A DNA stretch of 64,000 bases from Streptomyces antibioticus (GTDB lineage Bacteria > Actinomycetota > Actinomycetes > Streptomycetales > Streptomycetaceae). Under the pieces are notes generated by a model that ran no database searches, was not told the DNA's origin, and saw nothing but the letters and a program-made list of their open reading frames with translations. The stretch spans positions 930,001 through 994,000 of the forward strand of contig NZ_KQ948422.1 in assembly GCF_001514065.1 (NCBI RefSeq), given 5' to 3'. Shown here piece by piece: positions 47,322 through 55,710 of this stretch (positions are counted from its first letter, which is position 1; each line of letters begins with the position of its first letter). Made by a program: the position numbers and the translations under genes.

Positions 47322-48353
47322 ATGCACCGCCGCACCCTGCTGTCCGCGATAGCCGCGACCTCCCTGCTCGCCGTCACCACGGGATGCCAGGCCGACTCCT
47401 CGGCCGCAGCGAAGGACGGCACCACGGCCGTCACCCTCGCCCTGGACTGGACGCCCAACACCAACCACACCGGCATCTACGTCGCCCAGGCCAAGGGCTG
47501 GTTCAAGGACGCCGGGATCGACCTGAAGATCGTGCCGTACGGCTCGACCGCGCCCGAGACGCTGCTCGCGAACCACAAGGCCGACTTCGGCATCTCCTAC
47601 CAGGAGGGCGTGACGACCGCGCGCGCGGCCGGCGCCGACATCACCTCCGTCTACGCGGTCACGCAGAAGACCAACGTCACCATCGCCGTGCGCGCGAACC
47701 GCACCGACATCCACTCCCCCAAGGACCTCGACGGCAAGACGTACGCCGGTTTCGGCGCCCCCTACGAGAAGCCGCTGCTGCAGAAGGTCATCCAGAACGC
47801 GGGCGGCAAGGGCGACTTCAAGCAGATCACCCTCAACACCTCCGCGTACGCGGCCCTTTACGCGGACAAGGCCGACTTCGCGATGCCGATGCCGACCTGG
47901 GAGGGCCTGGAGGCGGAGCTGAGCGGCAAGCCCCTCAAGAGCTTCCAGCTGTCGGACTACGGCTTCCCGGCGATCTATTCGACGCTCGTCGCGTCCTCGG
48001 ACCAGTTCCTGAAGAAGAACCCGGCGGTCGCGAAGAAGTTCGTGGCCGCCCTCTACAAGGGCTACCGCTACGCCGCCGACCACCCCGACCAGGCGGCCGA
48101 CCTGCTGATCTCCCAGAACAAGAGCGTGCTCACCAACACCGAGCTGGTGAAGAAGAGCGAGGCGCTGCTGGCCAAGGAGTACTACGAGGCGGCGGACGGC
48201 ACGCTCGGCACCCAGAGCGCCGAGCGCTGGCAGGCCTTCACCGACTTCGAGTACCGGGCGGGGCTGCTGGTGGACGCCGACGGCAAGAAGCTGACCAAGG
48301 CCCCGGACACCTCGACGTTCTTCACCAACGACTACCTTCCGGCCGCCAAGTGA
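47322..48353 (+). CDS. ThiY-type substrate-binding lipoprotein for thiamine pyrimidine precursor
   Basis: 343 residues. Lipobox LAVTTGC (Cys at about 22) and the motif LDWTPNTNHTGIYVA, characteristic of ThiY proteins that bind N-formyl-aminomethyl-pyrimidine precursors of thiamine. A related sulfonate-binding role cannot be excluded. Coupled by GTGA to the permease gene. Confidence 0.85.
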   Translation: MHRRTLLSAIAATSLLAVTTGCQADSSAAAKDGTTAVTLALDWTPNTNHTGIYVAQAKGWFKDAGIDLKIVPYGSTAPETLLANHKADFGISYQEGVTTARAAGADITSVYAVTQKTNVTIAVRANRTDIHSPKDLDGKTYAGFGAPYEKPLLQKVIQNAGGKGDFKQITLNTSAYAALYADKADFAMPMPTWEGLEAELSGKPLKSFQLSDYGFPAIYSTLVASSDQFLKKNPAVAKKFVAALYKGYRYAADHPDQAADLLISQNKSVLTNTELVKKSEALLAKEYYEAADGTLGTQSAERWQAFTDFEYRAGLLVDADGKKLTKAPDTSTFFTNDYLPAAK

Positions 48354-49111
48354 CAGCCCTGCTGCGGTCGTTGTGGCCGCCGCTGCTGGTGCTGACCGTG
48401 GTGGTCGGCGGCTGGCAGCTTTACGTGAGCGCCGCCGGGGTCGATCCGATGACGCTGCCGTCACCGGCGCGCGTGGTGGAACAGGGCTGGCTCAACCGCG
48501 AGGAGCTGTGGGCGCAGACCCTGCCCACGCTCCAGGAGACTCTCCTGGGCTTCGCGCTGTCCTTCGCGGCGGCTTGGCTGGTCGCCGCCCTGTTGGACTT
48601 CTCCTCGGCGGCCCGCCGAGGGCTGTACCCGCTGCTGGTCGCCTCACAGACGATCCCGATCGTCGCCGTGGCGCCCCTGCTGATCATCTGGTTCGGCTTC
48701 GGGCTGCTGCCGAAGATGCTGGTGGTGACCCTGACGACGTTCTTCCCGCTGGCCGCCAACCTGGCCGCCGGCTTCGCGGCGACGGACCGCGAGGCGATGC
48801 GGCTGCTGCGCTCCCTGGGGGCCGGCCGGTGGCGGGCCTTCCGTCTGGTGCGGGTGCCGAGCGCGATGCCGTACTTCTTCGCCGGGCTGCGGGTGAGCAT
48901 CACCTACGCCGTCGTCGGCGCCGTCTTCGCCGAGTACGCGGGTGCCGAGGCGGGCCTCGGGATCTACATGCAGGCGCAGAAGAGCGCGTTCCGCACCGAC
49001 CTGGTGTTCGCGGCGGTGGGGGTGACGGCGGCGCTGAGCATCGCGCTGTTCGGCGCCACGTATCTGCTGCAACGGCTGGTGCTGCCCTGGGAACGGAAGG
49101 TGGGCAAGTGA
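48350..49111 (+). CDS. ABC importer permease (ThiX/SsuC type)
   Basis: 253 residues, six membrane helices, EAA loop AAGFAATDREAMRLLRSLGAG. Starts at GTG overlapping the binding-protein stop and ends overlapping the ATPase start. The long alternate start in the binding-protein region is a shadow. Confidence 0.9.
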   Translation: MTALLRSLWPPLLVLTVVVGGWQLYVSAAGVDPMTLPSPARVVEQGWLNREELWAQTLPTLQETLLGFALSFAAAWLVAALLDFSSAARRGLYPLLVASQTIPIVAVAPLLIIWFGFGLLPKMLVVTLTTFFPLAANLAAGFAATDREAMRLLRSLGAGRWRAFRLVRVPSAMPYFFAGLRVSITYAVVGAVFAEYAGAEAGLGIYMQAQKSAFRTDLVFAAVGVTAALSIALFGATYLLQRLVLPWERKVGK

Positions 49112-49869
49112 GCAGTCTGCGCATCGAGGGCGTGGGCAAGTCCTTCGGCGAGCTGGAAGTCCTGCGCGACCTCGAACTCACCGTCGACCAGGGCGAGTTC
49201 GCGGCGGTCATCGGGCCGAGCGGCTCCGGCAAGAGCACCCTGTTCAACCTGGTCTCCGGGCTCGACCACCCCACGTCGGGACGGGTTCTGGTGGAGGACG
49301 CACCGGCCTCGGTGGAGTCCGGCAAGGTCGCCTACATGCCGCAGAAGGACCTGCTGTTCCCGTGGCGGACCGTCCTCGACAACACGGCCCTCGGCCTTGA
49401 GGCACAGGGCATGAGGAAGAAGGAGGCCCGGGCGCGGGCCGACGCGCTGTTCGCCGACTTCGGGCTCGACGGCTTCCAGAAGGCGTATCCGTCCCAGCTC
49501 AGCGGCGGTATGCGGCAACGGGCAGCGCTGCTGCGCACGGTGGTGCTGGAGCGACCGGTCCTGCTGCTGGACGAGCCCTTCGGCGCACTGGACTCGCTCA
49601 CCCGGACCGACATGCAACTGTGGCTGGCCGACATGTGGCAACGCCACCGCTGGACCGTCGTCCTGGTCACCCACGACATCCGCGAGGCGGTCCTGCTCGC
49701 GGACACCGTCCATGTGCTGTCCCCGCGCCCCGCCACGGTCGTGGAGCGCATCGATGTGCCGCTTCCCCGCCCGCGGGGCGCGGCGGACTTCACCGCACCC
49801 GAGTTCGCGGCGACCGAACGCCGGGTCTTGGAGACCCTGCGCGGCACAACGGCGGTGAAGGCGGCGTGA
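49108..49869 (+). CDS. ABC importer ATPase (ThiZ/SsuB type)
   Basis: 253 residues. Walker A GPSGSGKS (36-43), Q-loop YMPQKDLLFPWRTV, signature LSGGMRQR, Walker B VLLLDEPFGALD, switch His in VTHDIREAV. Nitrate/taurine/thiamine-precursor subfamily. GTGA overlaps on both sides. Confidence 0.92.
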   Translation: MSSLRIEGVGKSFGELEVLRDLELTVDQGEFAAVIGPSGSGKSTLFNLVSGLDHPTSGRVLVEDAPASVESGKVAYMPQKDLLFPWRTVLDNTALGLEAQGMRKKEARARADALFADFGLDGFQKAYPSQLSGGMRQRAALLRTVVLERPVLLLDEPFGALDSLTRTDMQLWLADMWQRHRWTVVLVTHDIREAVLLADTVHVLSPRPATVVERIDVPLPRPRGAADFTAPEFAATERRVLETLRGTTAVKAA

Positions 49870-50933
49870 GTTCACATCTGGCGCACGGGCTGGGCACCGA
49901 GCCGGTCGAACCCGACTGGGCACCGCTCACGGACACCGAGGTGACCGAGGTCGTCGGCCCGGCGCGGGTGGTCTGGCGCAGCCCGCGTCCCCTGTCGGCG
50001 GCGGCCGTCGTCGAGCGGGACGGGCGGCGCCTGTTCGTGAAACGGCACCACATCACCGTACGAACCCTTGAAGGCCTGGCCGAGGAGCACGCGTTCCTGC
50101 GCCATCTGCGACGCCACGGCGCCCCGGTGGTGGAGGTACTGGACGCGGCGGAGCGCGGTGAGTGGACGTACGAGGTCCACTCGTCCGGCGTCGGCATGGA
50201 CCTGTACCGGGACGCGCTGTCCTGGTCGCCGTTCCGGTCCGCCGTGCACGCGCGGGCGGCCGGCGAGGCACTCGCCCGGCTGCACCTGGCGGCGGACGGA
50301 TTCGACGCACCACGCCGCCAAGTGCAGCCGCTGGTCGCGTCGTTCACGGTGTTCGCGTCCGGGGAGCCCCTGCTCGCGCTGGAAGGACATGTGGCCGAGC
50401 GCCCGCAACTGGCCGCAGCACTCAAGCACTTCCCGTGGCGCGAGGACACCGAACGCGTCCTGCTGCCGCTGCACGAGCGGCTGGCCCCGCACCTCGACGG
50501 GCTCGCCCCGCTGTGGACCCACAACGACTGGCACGCCTCGAACCTGCTGTGGGACGCCCATGGCCAGGTGGCCACGGTCCTGGACTTCGGCATGAGCGAC
50601 CGCACCACCGCCGTGCACGACCTGGCCACGGCCATCGAACGCAACGCGGTCCAATGGCTGCAACCGGGCTACCCGGTGCGCGCGGAGGACGCCGTGGCCC
50701 TCCTGGACGGGTACCGCTCGGTGCGACCACTGACAGCCGACGAATCGGCCGCGCTTCCCGCCCTACTACCGCTGGTGCACGCGGAGTTCGCGCTCTCCGA
50801 GCTCGGCTACTTCCACGGCGTCACACGCTCGGCCGACAACACCCGCCTGGCCTACGACTATTACGTCAGCCACGCCGAGTGGTTCGCCGGAACCGAGGGC
50901 AAGCGTCTCCTGCGGCAACTGACGAGAGGCTGA
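49866..50933 (+). CDS. APH/ChoK-fold small-molecule kinase coupled to the ThiY-type importer
   Basis: 355 residues, aminoglycoside-phosphotransferase fold. The ATP-lysine region is RRLFVKRHH; the catalytic loop HNDWHASN has Asp221 and Asn226; the metal motif DFG has Asp240. Its start overlaps the ATPase stop, so it is the fourth gene of a tightly coupled importer operon. A role in phosphorylating the imported thiamine precursor, thiamine or toxopyrimidine is suggested by context, analogous in fold to thiamine kinase YcfN/ThiK. This is inference. Confidence 0.82.
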   Translation: MSSHLAHGLGTEPVEPDWAPLTDTEVTEVVGPARVVWRSPRPLSAAAVVERDGRRLFVKRHHITVRTLEGLAEEHAFLRHLRRHGAPVVEVLDAAERGEWTYEVHSSGVGMDLYRDALSWSPFRSAVHARAAGEALARLHLAADGFDAPRRQVQPLVASFTVFASGEPLLALEGHVAERPQLAAALKHFPWREDTERVLLPLHERLAPHLDGLAPLWTHNDWHASNLLWDAHGQVATVLDFGMSDRTTAVHDLATAIERNAVQWLQPGYPVRAEDAVALLDGYRSVRPLTADESAALPALLPLVHAEFALSELGYFHGVTRSADNTRLAYDYYVSHAEWFAGTEGKRLLRQLTRG

Positions 50934-50936
50934 ACC

Positions 50937-51228
50937 GTGCTCATCGTCCTGGGCGGTCTGCCCGGCACCGGCAAGACCACCCTCGCCCGTCTCCTGGCGG
51001 CCCGGATCGGTGCGGTCCACGTGAGGGTGGACACCATCGAGCAGGCGATCGTCCGCTCCGGACTGGCAGCAGGTCAGCAACCGGGACTACGAGCCATGGG
51101 ACCGCGAGCATGTCGTCATCGACACCGCCGGGCAGGAACCGGCAGCGTCACTTGCCGCGTTGCTCGCTGCGCTCGCGCTCGGCGCTACGGCGGCGTCGGC
51201 GCCACCGAGGTCGTGTCAGTGCAAGTAG
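50937..51228 (+). pseudogene. Internally deleted P-loop kinase gene
   Basis: The frame starts VLIVLGGLPGTGKTTLARLL (Walker A) and continues to SGLA. It then shifts to another frame reading QQVSNRDYEPWDREHVVIDT, the usual C-terminal end of this AAA/chloramphenicol-kinase-like family. About 100 central residues are missing and the two halves are out of frame. It follows the APH-fold kinase by 3 bp, so it was once part of that operon. Confidence 0.7.
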
Positions 51229-51231
51229 CGT

Positions 51232-51627
51232 ATGAGGATGGCGGAGTTCAAGGCTGTCCAGGTGAACCTGTGGTGCGATGACGTGGAGCGCTGTGCGGCG
51301 TTCTTCCGGCGCCTTGGCCTGCCCGAGCGGTTCCGTTTTCCGCGGGACGGTGAACCGCACCAGGTCGAGGTGGAGGCCGCCGGTGTGCGGATCGGGCTCA
51401 GTTCGGCCCGCGTGGGCGGCGAACTCTTCGGCATCGCCACGACGCCCGGCGCGAACACCGAGGTCGTGTTGTGGTGCGACGACGTGGACGGCTTGCATCG
51501 CAGGGCCCTTGAGGCTGGGGGCGAGCCCTTGGTGGAGCCGACCGACTCCCCGGACGGGCGGCTTCGTTTTGCCTGGCTGCACGATCCGGAGGGCCACCGG
51601 GTGAAGCTCGTACAGGAACGCGATTGA
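51232..51627 (+). CDS. VOC (glyoxalase/bleomycin-resistance fold) protein
   Basis: 131 residues, two beta-alpha-beta-beta-beta modules (VNLWCDDVERCAAFFRRLG; VVLWCDDVDGLHRRALEAGG) and a terminal FAWLHDPEGHRVKLVQ with a likely metal Glu/His. Substrate unknown. ATG 51238 is an alternative start. Weak ribosome site. Confidence 0.8.
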   Translation: MRMAEFKAVQVNLWCDDVERCAAFFRRLGLPERFRFPRDGEPHQVEVEAAGVRIGLSSARVGGELFGIATTPGANTEVVLWCDDVDGLHRRALEAGGEPLVEPTDSPDGRLRFAWLHDPEGHRVKLVQERD

Positions 51628-51663
51628 GCGCGGACCAGGCATGGGGTCGTCCCGGTTGTGGCA

Positions 51664-51693
51664 TTGACGTACGACAAGTCCGCTCCGTACGAT
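51664..51693 (+). promoter_or_regulatory. Promoter of the SAM-IV riboswitch operon
   Basis: TTGACG (51664-51669), 18-bp spacer, TACGAT (51688-51693): a strong vegetative-type promoter. The predicted start, about 51700, is just before the riboswitch. Confidence 0.7.
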
Positions 51694-51706
51694 CACGAAC
51701 GGCATT

Positions 51707-51800
51707 GAGTGTCAGCGACAAGCCCTGGCTTGCTGACCGGCAACCCTCCCGCGCGGTGGGGTGCTCCAGGTGAAAGCCCGGCGGGATCACCGACGATCCC
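51707..51800 (+). promoter_or_regulatory. SAM-IV riboswitch
   Basis: The segment shows the SAM-IV core: the stem GTCAGC/GCTGAC (51711-51716 with 51732-51737) enclosing AAGCC/GGCTT, then CCGGCAACCCTCC, GCGGTGGGGTGCTCC and GGTGAAAGCC. This clan binds S-adenosylmethionine and occurs in actinobacteria before sulfur genes. A GGCCCC/GGGGCC hairpin (51812-51829) follows, ahead of the leader-peptide ribosome site, and may be the expression platform. Confidence 0.85.
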
Positions 51801-51848
51801 CGCAAGCGCGTGGCCCCTTCAAGGGGGCCGGAGATGGGGAGGACCGGC

Positions 51849-51968
51849 ATGCGTCGTCACAGCGATGACCTCAGTGCCTCCTTCGCCGTGGCCGCGGTGT
51901 TCTCCCGGCTCTCGCGCCGCCTGCACATCGATCTGAAGCGTTCGACCAGCTGCCTGTGTCGGGTCTGA
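51849..51968 (+). CDS. Cysteine leader peptide behind the SAM-IV riboswitch
   Basis: 39 residues, ATG with GGGAGGA upstream, ending RRLHIDLKRSTSCLCRV (two Cys). The C-terminal pattern matches the peptide at 47210. After the stop, a CGCCGG/CCGGCG hairpin (51990-52008) and about 190 nt lead to the binding-protein gene. Confidence 0.75.
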   Translation: MRRHSDDLSASFAVAAVFSRLSRRLHIDLKRSTSCLCRV

Positions 51969-52195
51969 CGGTCTGACGGGCATTCCCCCCGCCGGGCGAC
52001 GTCCGGCGCCGGTCGTCGCCGCACTGCTTTCCAGCTGATCCCGCTCTTCCGCCGGATCCCCCCTTCCCGTTGATCTCTGCCTGCACAGCGCTCCCCCGTC
52101 ACCGACACCGCGTCGGCCGGGGCCGCACTCCCATGCACAGCCGTGCCCTGGACGGCACCCCCGTGCCTGGTGACACCCATGAGGAGAACCACCCC

Positions 52196-53821
52196 GTGAC
52201 AGCACTTCCGGATTTCAGAGCCCCCCGATGGGCGGCGCTGACCGCCCTTCTCACCGCCGGCGCGCTGCTGACCGCCTGCGGCTCCGGCTCCGACGGGGGC
52301 GGCTCCGGCAACGACAGCGGCAAGCCGAAGTCCGGCGGCACCCTCACCTTCGCGGTCGGTTCGGATGCCGGCTGCGTGGACCCGCAGCAGGTCGGCAGCA
52401 ACGAGAGCATCTACTCGGTACGCCAGACCGTGGACTCCCTCACCGACCAGGACCCCGAGACCGGCAAGATCGTGCCCTGGCTGGCCAAGAGCTGGGACAT
52501 CAACTCCGACGCCACGGAGTTCACGTTCCATCTGCGCTCGGGTGTCACCTTCAGCGACGGCTCCCAGCTGACCGCGCAGGTCGTCAAGGACAACTTCGAC
52601 GCGGTGCCGAAGCTCGGCGCCCTCGGTGTCCTCGCGCAGGGCTATCTGAGCAGCGTCAAGAGCACCACCGCGGTGGACCCGCTCACCGTCAAGGTGGCCT
52701 TCAAGGAGCCCAACGCCCAGTTCCTCCAGGCGACTTCGACCCACTCGCTGGGCATCGAGTCGGCGGCGAGCGTGAAGAAGACCCCGCAGCAGAAGTGCAG
52801 TGACGGCGTCATCGGGTCGGGCCCGTTCGTGCTGAAGCAGTACGTGCAGAACCAGTCGATCACCCTGACCAAGCGCGCCGGTTACGACTGGGGCTCCTCG
52901 CTGTGGTCCAAGAAGGGCGAGGCCTATCTGGACAAGCTGGTGTTCAAGGTGGTGCCCGAGGCGGGCGTGCGCGCCGGCAGTCTGCAGTCCGGTCAGGTGG
53001 ACGCCATCAGCAGCGTCGGCAAGGCCAACGAGGCGGCGCTCAAGGGCGGCCAGGTCACCCTGCTGCGGCGGGCCAACCCGGGCGTGGTGTTCGGGCTGGG
53101 GATCAACAACTCACGGCCCGTCCTGAAGGACGTGAAGGTGCGCCAGGCGATCCTGGCGGCCCTCGACCGCAAGCAGGTCGCCGACACCGTGTTCCCGACC
53201 GGCACCAAGCCGGCGACCAGCGTCCTGGCGCACACCACGCCCGACTACACCGACCTCTCCGCGGACCTCGCCTTCGACGCGGCCAAGGCCAAGTCCCTGC
53301 TGGACGCCGCCGGTTGGAAGGCCGGCAGTGACGGCATCCGCGCCAAGGGCGGCAAGAAGCTCAGCCTGGCCATCAGCTGGTTCCCCAACGCGGCCACCAA
53401 CCAGCCCGCTCTGGAACTCGTCCAGCAGCAGCTGAAGGCCGTCGGGATCGACGTGACGCTCAAGCAGGGCCAGGTCAGCCAGTTCGCCACCACCCTCCAG
53501 GGCGGCGACTTCGACCTGGTGTGGGGCAACGTGACCCGTGCCGACCCCGACATCCTGCGCAGCTCCTTCTCCAGCAAGCTGGCCAACTTCTACCGTCTGC
53601 CCGCCAGTTCCCTGGACACGGTGCTGACCGGGCAGGCCGCGACCACGGACACGGCCAAGCGCAAGCAGCTCGTGGCCGACGCCCAGAAGCTGATCGTGCA
53701 GAACGCGTACAACGTGCCGGTGGTGGAGCTCCAGACCCAGCTGGCCGTGACGAACAAGGTGCACGATCTCGCCTTCGACTCGGGCAGCCGCATCCAGCTG
53801 CACGACACCTGGATCGGCTAG
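52196..53821 (+). CDS. Opp/Dpp-type substrate-binding lipoprotein (second importer)
   Basis: 541 residues. Lipobox LLTACG within the first 30 residues, a Gly/Ser/Asp-rich linker, then an SBP_bac_5 domain (GGTLTFAVGSDAGCVDPQ; FTFHLRSGVTFSDGSQLTA). GTG 52196 with GAGGAG nine bases upstream is preferred over an ATG 126 bp earlier. Control by a SAM riboswitch plus cysteine leader indicates a sulfur-containing ligand. Confidence 0.9.
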   Translation: MTALPDFRAPRWAALTALLTAGALLTACGSGSDGGGSGNDSGKPKSGGTLTFAVGSDAGCVDPQQVGSNESIYSVRQTVDSLTDQDPETGKIVPWLAKSWDINSDATEFTFHLRSGVTFSDGSQLTAQVVKDNFDAVPKLGALGVLAQGYLSSVKSTTAVDPLTVKVAFKEPNAQFLQATSTHSLGIESAASVKKTPQQKCSDGVIGSGPFVLKQYVQNQSITLTKRAGYDWGSSLWSKKGEAYLDKLVFKVVPEAGVRAGSLQSGQVDAISSVGKANEAALKGGQVTLLRRANPGVVFGLGINNSRPVLKDVKVRQAILAALDRKQVADTVFPTGTKPATSVLAHTTPDYTDLSADLAFDAAKAKSLLDAAGWKAGSDGIRAKGGKKLSLAISWFPNAATNQPALELVQQQLKAVGIDVTLKQGQVSQFATTLQGGDFDLVWGNVTRADPDILRSSFSSKLANFYRLPASSLDTVLTGQAATTDTAKRKQLVADAQKLIVQNAYNVPVVELQTQLAVTNKVHDLAFDSGSRIQLHDTWIG

Positions 53822-53824
53822 CGC

Positions 53825-54784
53825 GTGCGCCGCTATGTGATCAAGCGTCTGGCGCAGGCGGTCGGGGTGCTGTGGGCGGCGTACACGGTGTCGTTCCTGG
53901 TACTGGACTTCCTGCCCGGTGACCCGGTCACCGCGATGGCCGGTGCCGGGATGGACTCGGGGGACGTCGACCCGGCCCGGCTGGCCGCGCTGCGGCACGA
54001 GTACGGCTTCGACAAGCCGATCCTGGCGCAGTACGCCGACTATCTGGGCCGGGCGGTGCGCGGGGACTTCGGCGACGCGGTCTCCACGGGCCGCCCGGTG
54101 ACCTCCACGCTGGCCGACGCACTGCCCCAGACCCTCCAACTGACCGGTGCGGCCCTGCTGTTGGCGGTGCTGCTCGGCGGGGGTCTCGCGGTGGTGGCGA
54201 CGTACACCTCGCAGCGGTGGCTGCGGCAGCTCCTGCTGTCGCTGCCCCCGCTGGGGGTGTCGGTCCCGACGTTCTGGGTGGGGCTGCTGCTCGTCGAGGT
54301 GTTCTCCTTCCGGCTGCACTGGTTCCCGGCGTTCGGCAACGACGGCCTGCGCGGCCTGGTGCTGCCCGCGCTGACGCTGGCGATCCCGACCGGCGCGCTC
54401 GTCGCCCAGGTGCTGGCCAAGAGCCTGCTCACCGCGCTGGACCAGGCCTACGTGGAGACCGCCCGGGCCAAGGGCGCCGGCCGGTGGCGGGTGCATCTGC
54501 GCCATGCGCTGCGCAACGCTTCCCTGCCCGCGCTGACGGTCGTCGGCCTGCTGGTGGGGCAGCTGATCGCCGGTTCGGTGGTCGTCGAGACGGTGTTCTC
54601 CCGCGACGGCCTCGGCCGGGTGACCGCGGCGGCGGTCACGGTGCAGGACATCCCGGTGGTCCAGGGGGTGGTGGTGTTCGGGGCGCTGATCTTCGTGGCG
54701 ACGAACCTGCTCGTCGACCTGGTCTATCCGCTGCTCGACCCGCGGATCGTGGTGGCCTCGGACAGAAGGGCGAGCTTCGTATGA
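53825..54784 (+). CDS. Opp/Dpp-type permease (OppB-like), second importer
   Basis: 319 residues, six membrane helices, N-terminus VIKRLAQAVGVLWAAYTVSF with LPGDPV and EAA loop QAYVETARAKGAGRWRVHLRHALRNA. GTG start 3 bp after the binding-protein stop; ATGA overlap with the next permease. Confidence 0.92.
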   Translation: MRRYVIKRLAQAVGVLWAAYTVSFLVLDFLPGDPVTAMAGAGMDSGDVDPARLAALRHEYGFDKPILAQYADYLGRAVRGDFGDAVSTGRPVTSTLADALPQTLQLTGAALLLAVLLGGGLAVVATYTSQRWLRQLLLSLPPLGVSVPTFWVGLLLVEVFSFRLHWFPAFGNDGLRGLVLPALTLAIPTGALVAQVLAKSLLTALDQAYVETARAKGAGRWRVHLRHALRNASLPALTVVGLLVGQLIAGSVVVETVFSRDGLGRVTAAAVTVQDIPVVQGVVVFGALIFVATNLLVDLVYPLLDPRIVVASDRRASFV

Positions 54785-55710
54785 GTCAGAGCCTTGTCGA
54801 CGACGTCGACGACCCGGCCGAGGCCGCTCTCGGCCTCGCCCGGCCGGTCGACGCGGGACAGGAACCCCCCTCAGTGCCGGGCCGCCGTGCGGGCATAGGG
54901 CGGTTTCTGCTGCGCCGCCCCGGTCTGCTGCTGTCGGGGGCCGTCCTCGTCCTGGTGGTGCTGGCCTCGTTCTGGCCGGATCTGTTCACCTCGCAGGACC
55001 CGTTGAAGGGGGTGCCCTCCGAGAACTTCCGTGCCCCGAGCGGCAGTCACTGGTTCGGTACGGACGAACTCGGCCGCGACGTCTTCTCGCGGGTCGTGCA
55101 TGGCGCCCAGCTCTCCCTGAAGGCGACGATCATCGCGGTCCTGGTCGCGTTCGTGGTCGGCGGGCTGCTCGGCGTGGTCGCCGGGTTCGTCGGCCGCTGG
55201 GTGGACGACGTCCTGATGCGTTTCGTCGACGTCCTCCTCTCCATCCCCGCGCTGTTCCTGTCCCTCGCCCTCGTCACCGCGCTCGGCTATGGGACGGTGA
55301 AGGTGGCGGTCGCGGTCGGCATCGCCAGCGTCGCCTCGTTCGCCCGGGTGGCGCGCGCCGAGGTGCTGCGGGTGCGGCAGGCGGTGTTCGTCGAGGCGTC
55401 GCGCGCGTCCGGGGCCCGCTGGTACTCCGTCCTGGGCCGGCATGTGCTGCCCAACGCCGCCGGCCCGGTGATCGTCCTGGCCACCCTGGACTTCGGCGCC
55501 TCCATCCTGGCCGTGTCGGCGCTGAGCTTCCTCGGCTACGGCGCGCCGCCGCCCGCCCCGGAGTGGGGGACGTTGATCTCCGACGGCCGCAACTACCTCG
55601 CCAACGCCTGGTGGTTGACCGCGCTGCCCGGGCTGGCGATCGCCGCGACCGTTCTGTCCACCAACCGCATCGCCCGCGCGCTGGACGGCGAATGGTCCCG
55701 GCAGCGATGA
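54781..55710 (+). CDS. Opp/Dpp-type permease (OppC-like), second importer
   Basis: 309 residues. Cytoplasmic N-terminal extension (about 1-40), then six membrane helices with GTDELGRDVFSRVVHGAQ and EAA loop VARAEVLRVRQAVFVEASRASG. ATGA overlaps on both sides. Confidence 0.92.
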   Translation: MSQSLVDDVDDPAEAALGLARPVDAGQEPPSVPGRRAGIGRFLLRRPGLLLSGAVLVLVVLASFWPDLFTSQDPLKGVPSENFRAPSGSHWFGTDELGRDVFSRVVHGAQLSLKATIIAVLVAFVVGGLLGVVAGFVGRWVDDVLMRFVDVLLSIPALFLSLALVTALGYGTVKVAVAVGIASVASFARVARAEVLRVRQAVFVEASRASGARWYSVLGRHVLPNAAGPVIVLATLDFGASILAVSALSFLGYGAPPPAPEWGTLISDGRNYLANAWWLTALPGLAIAATVLSTNRIARALDGEWSRQR

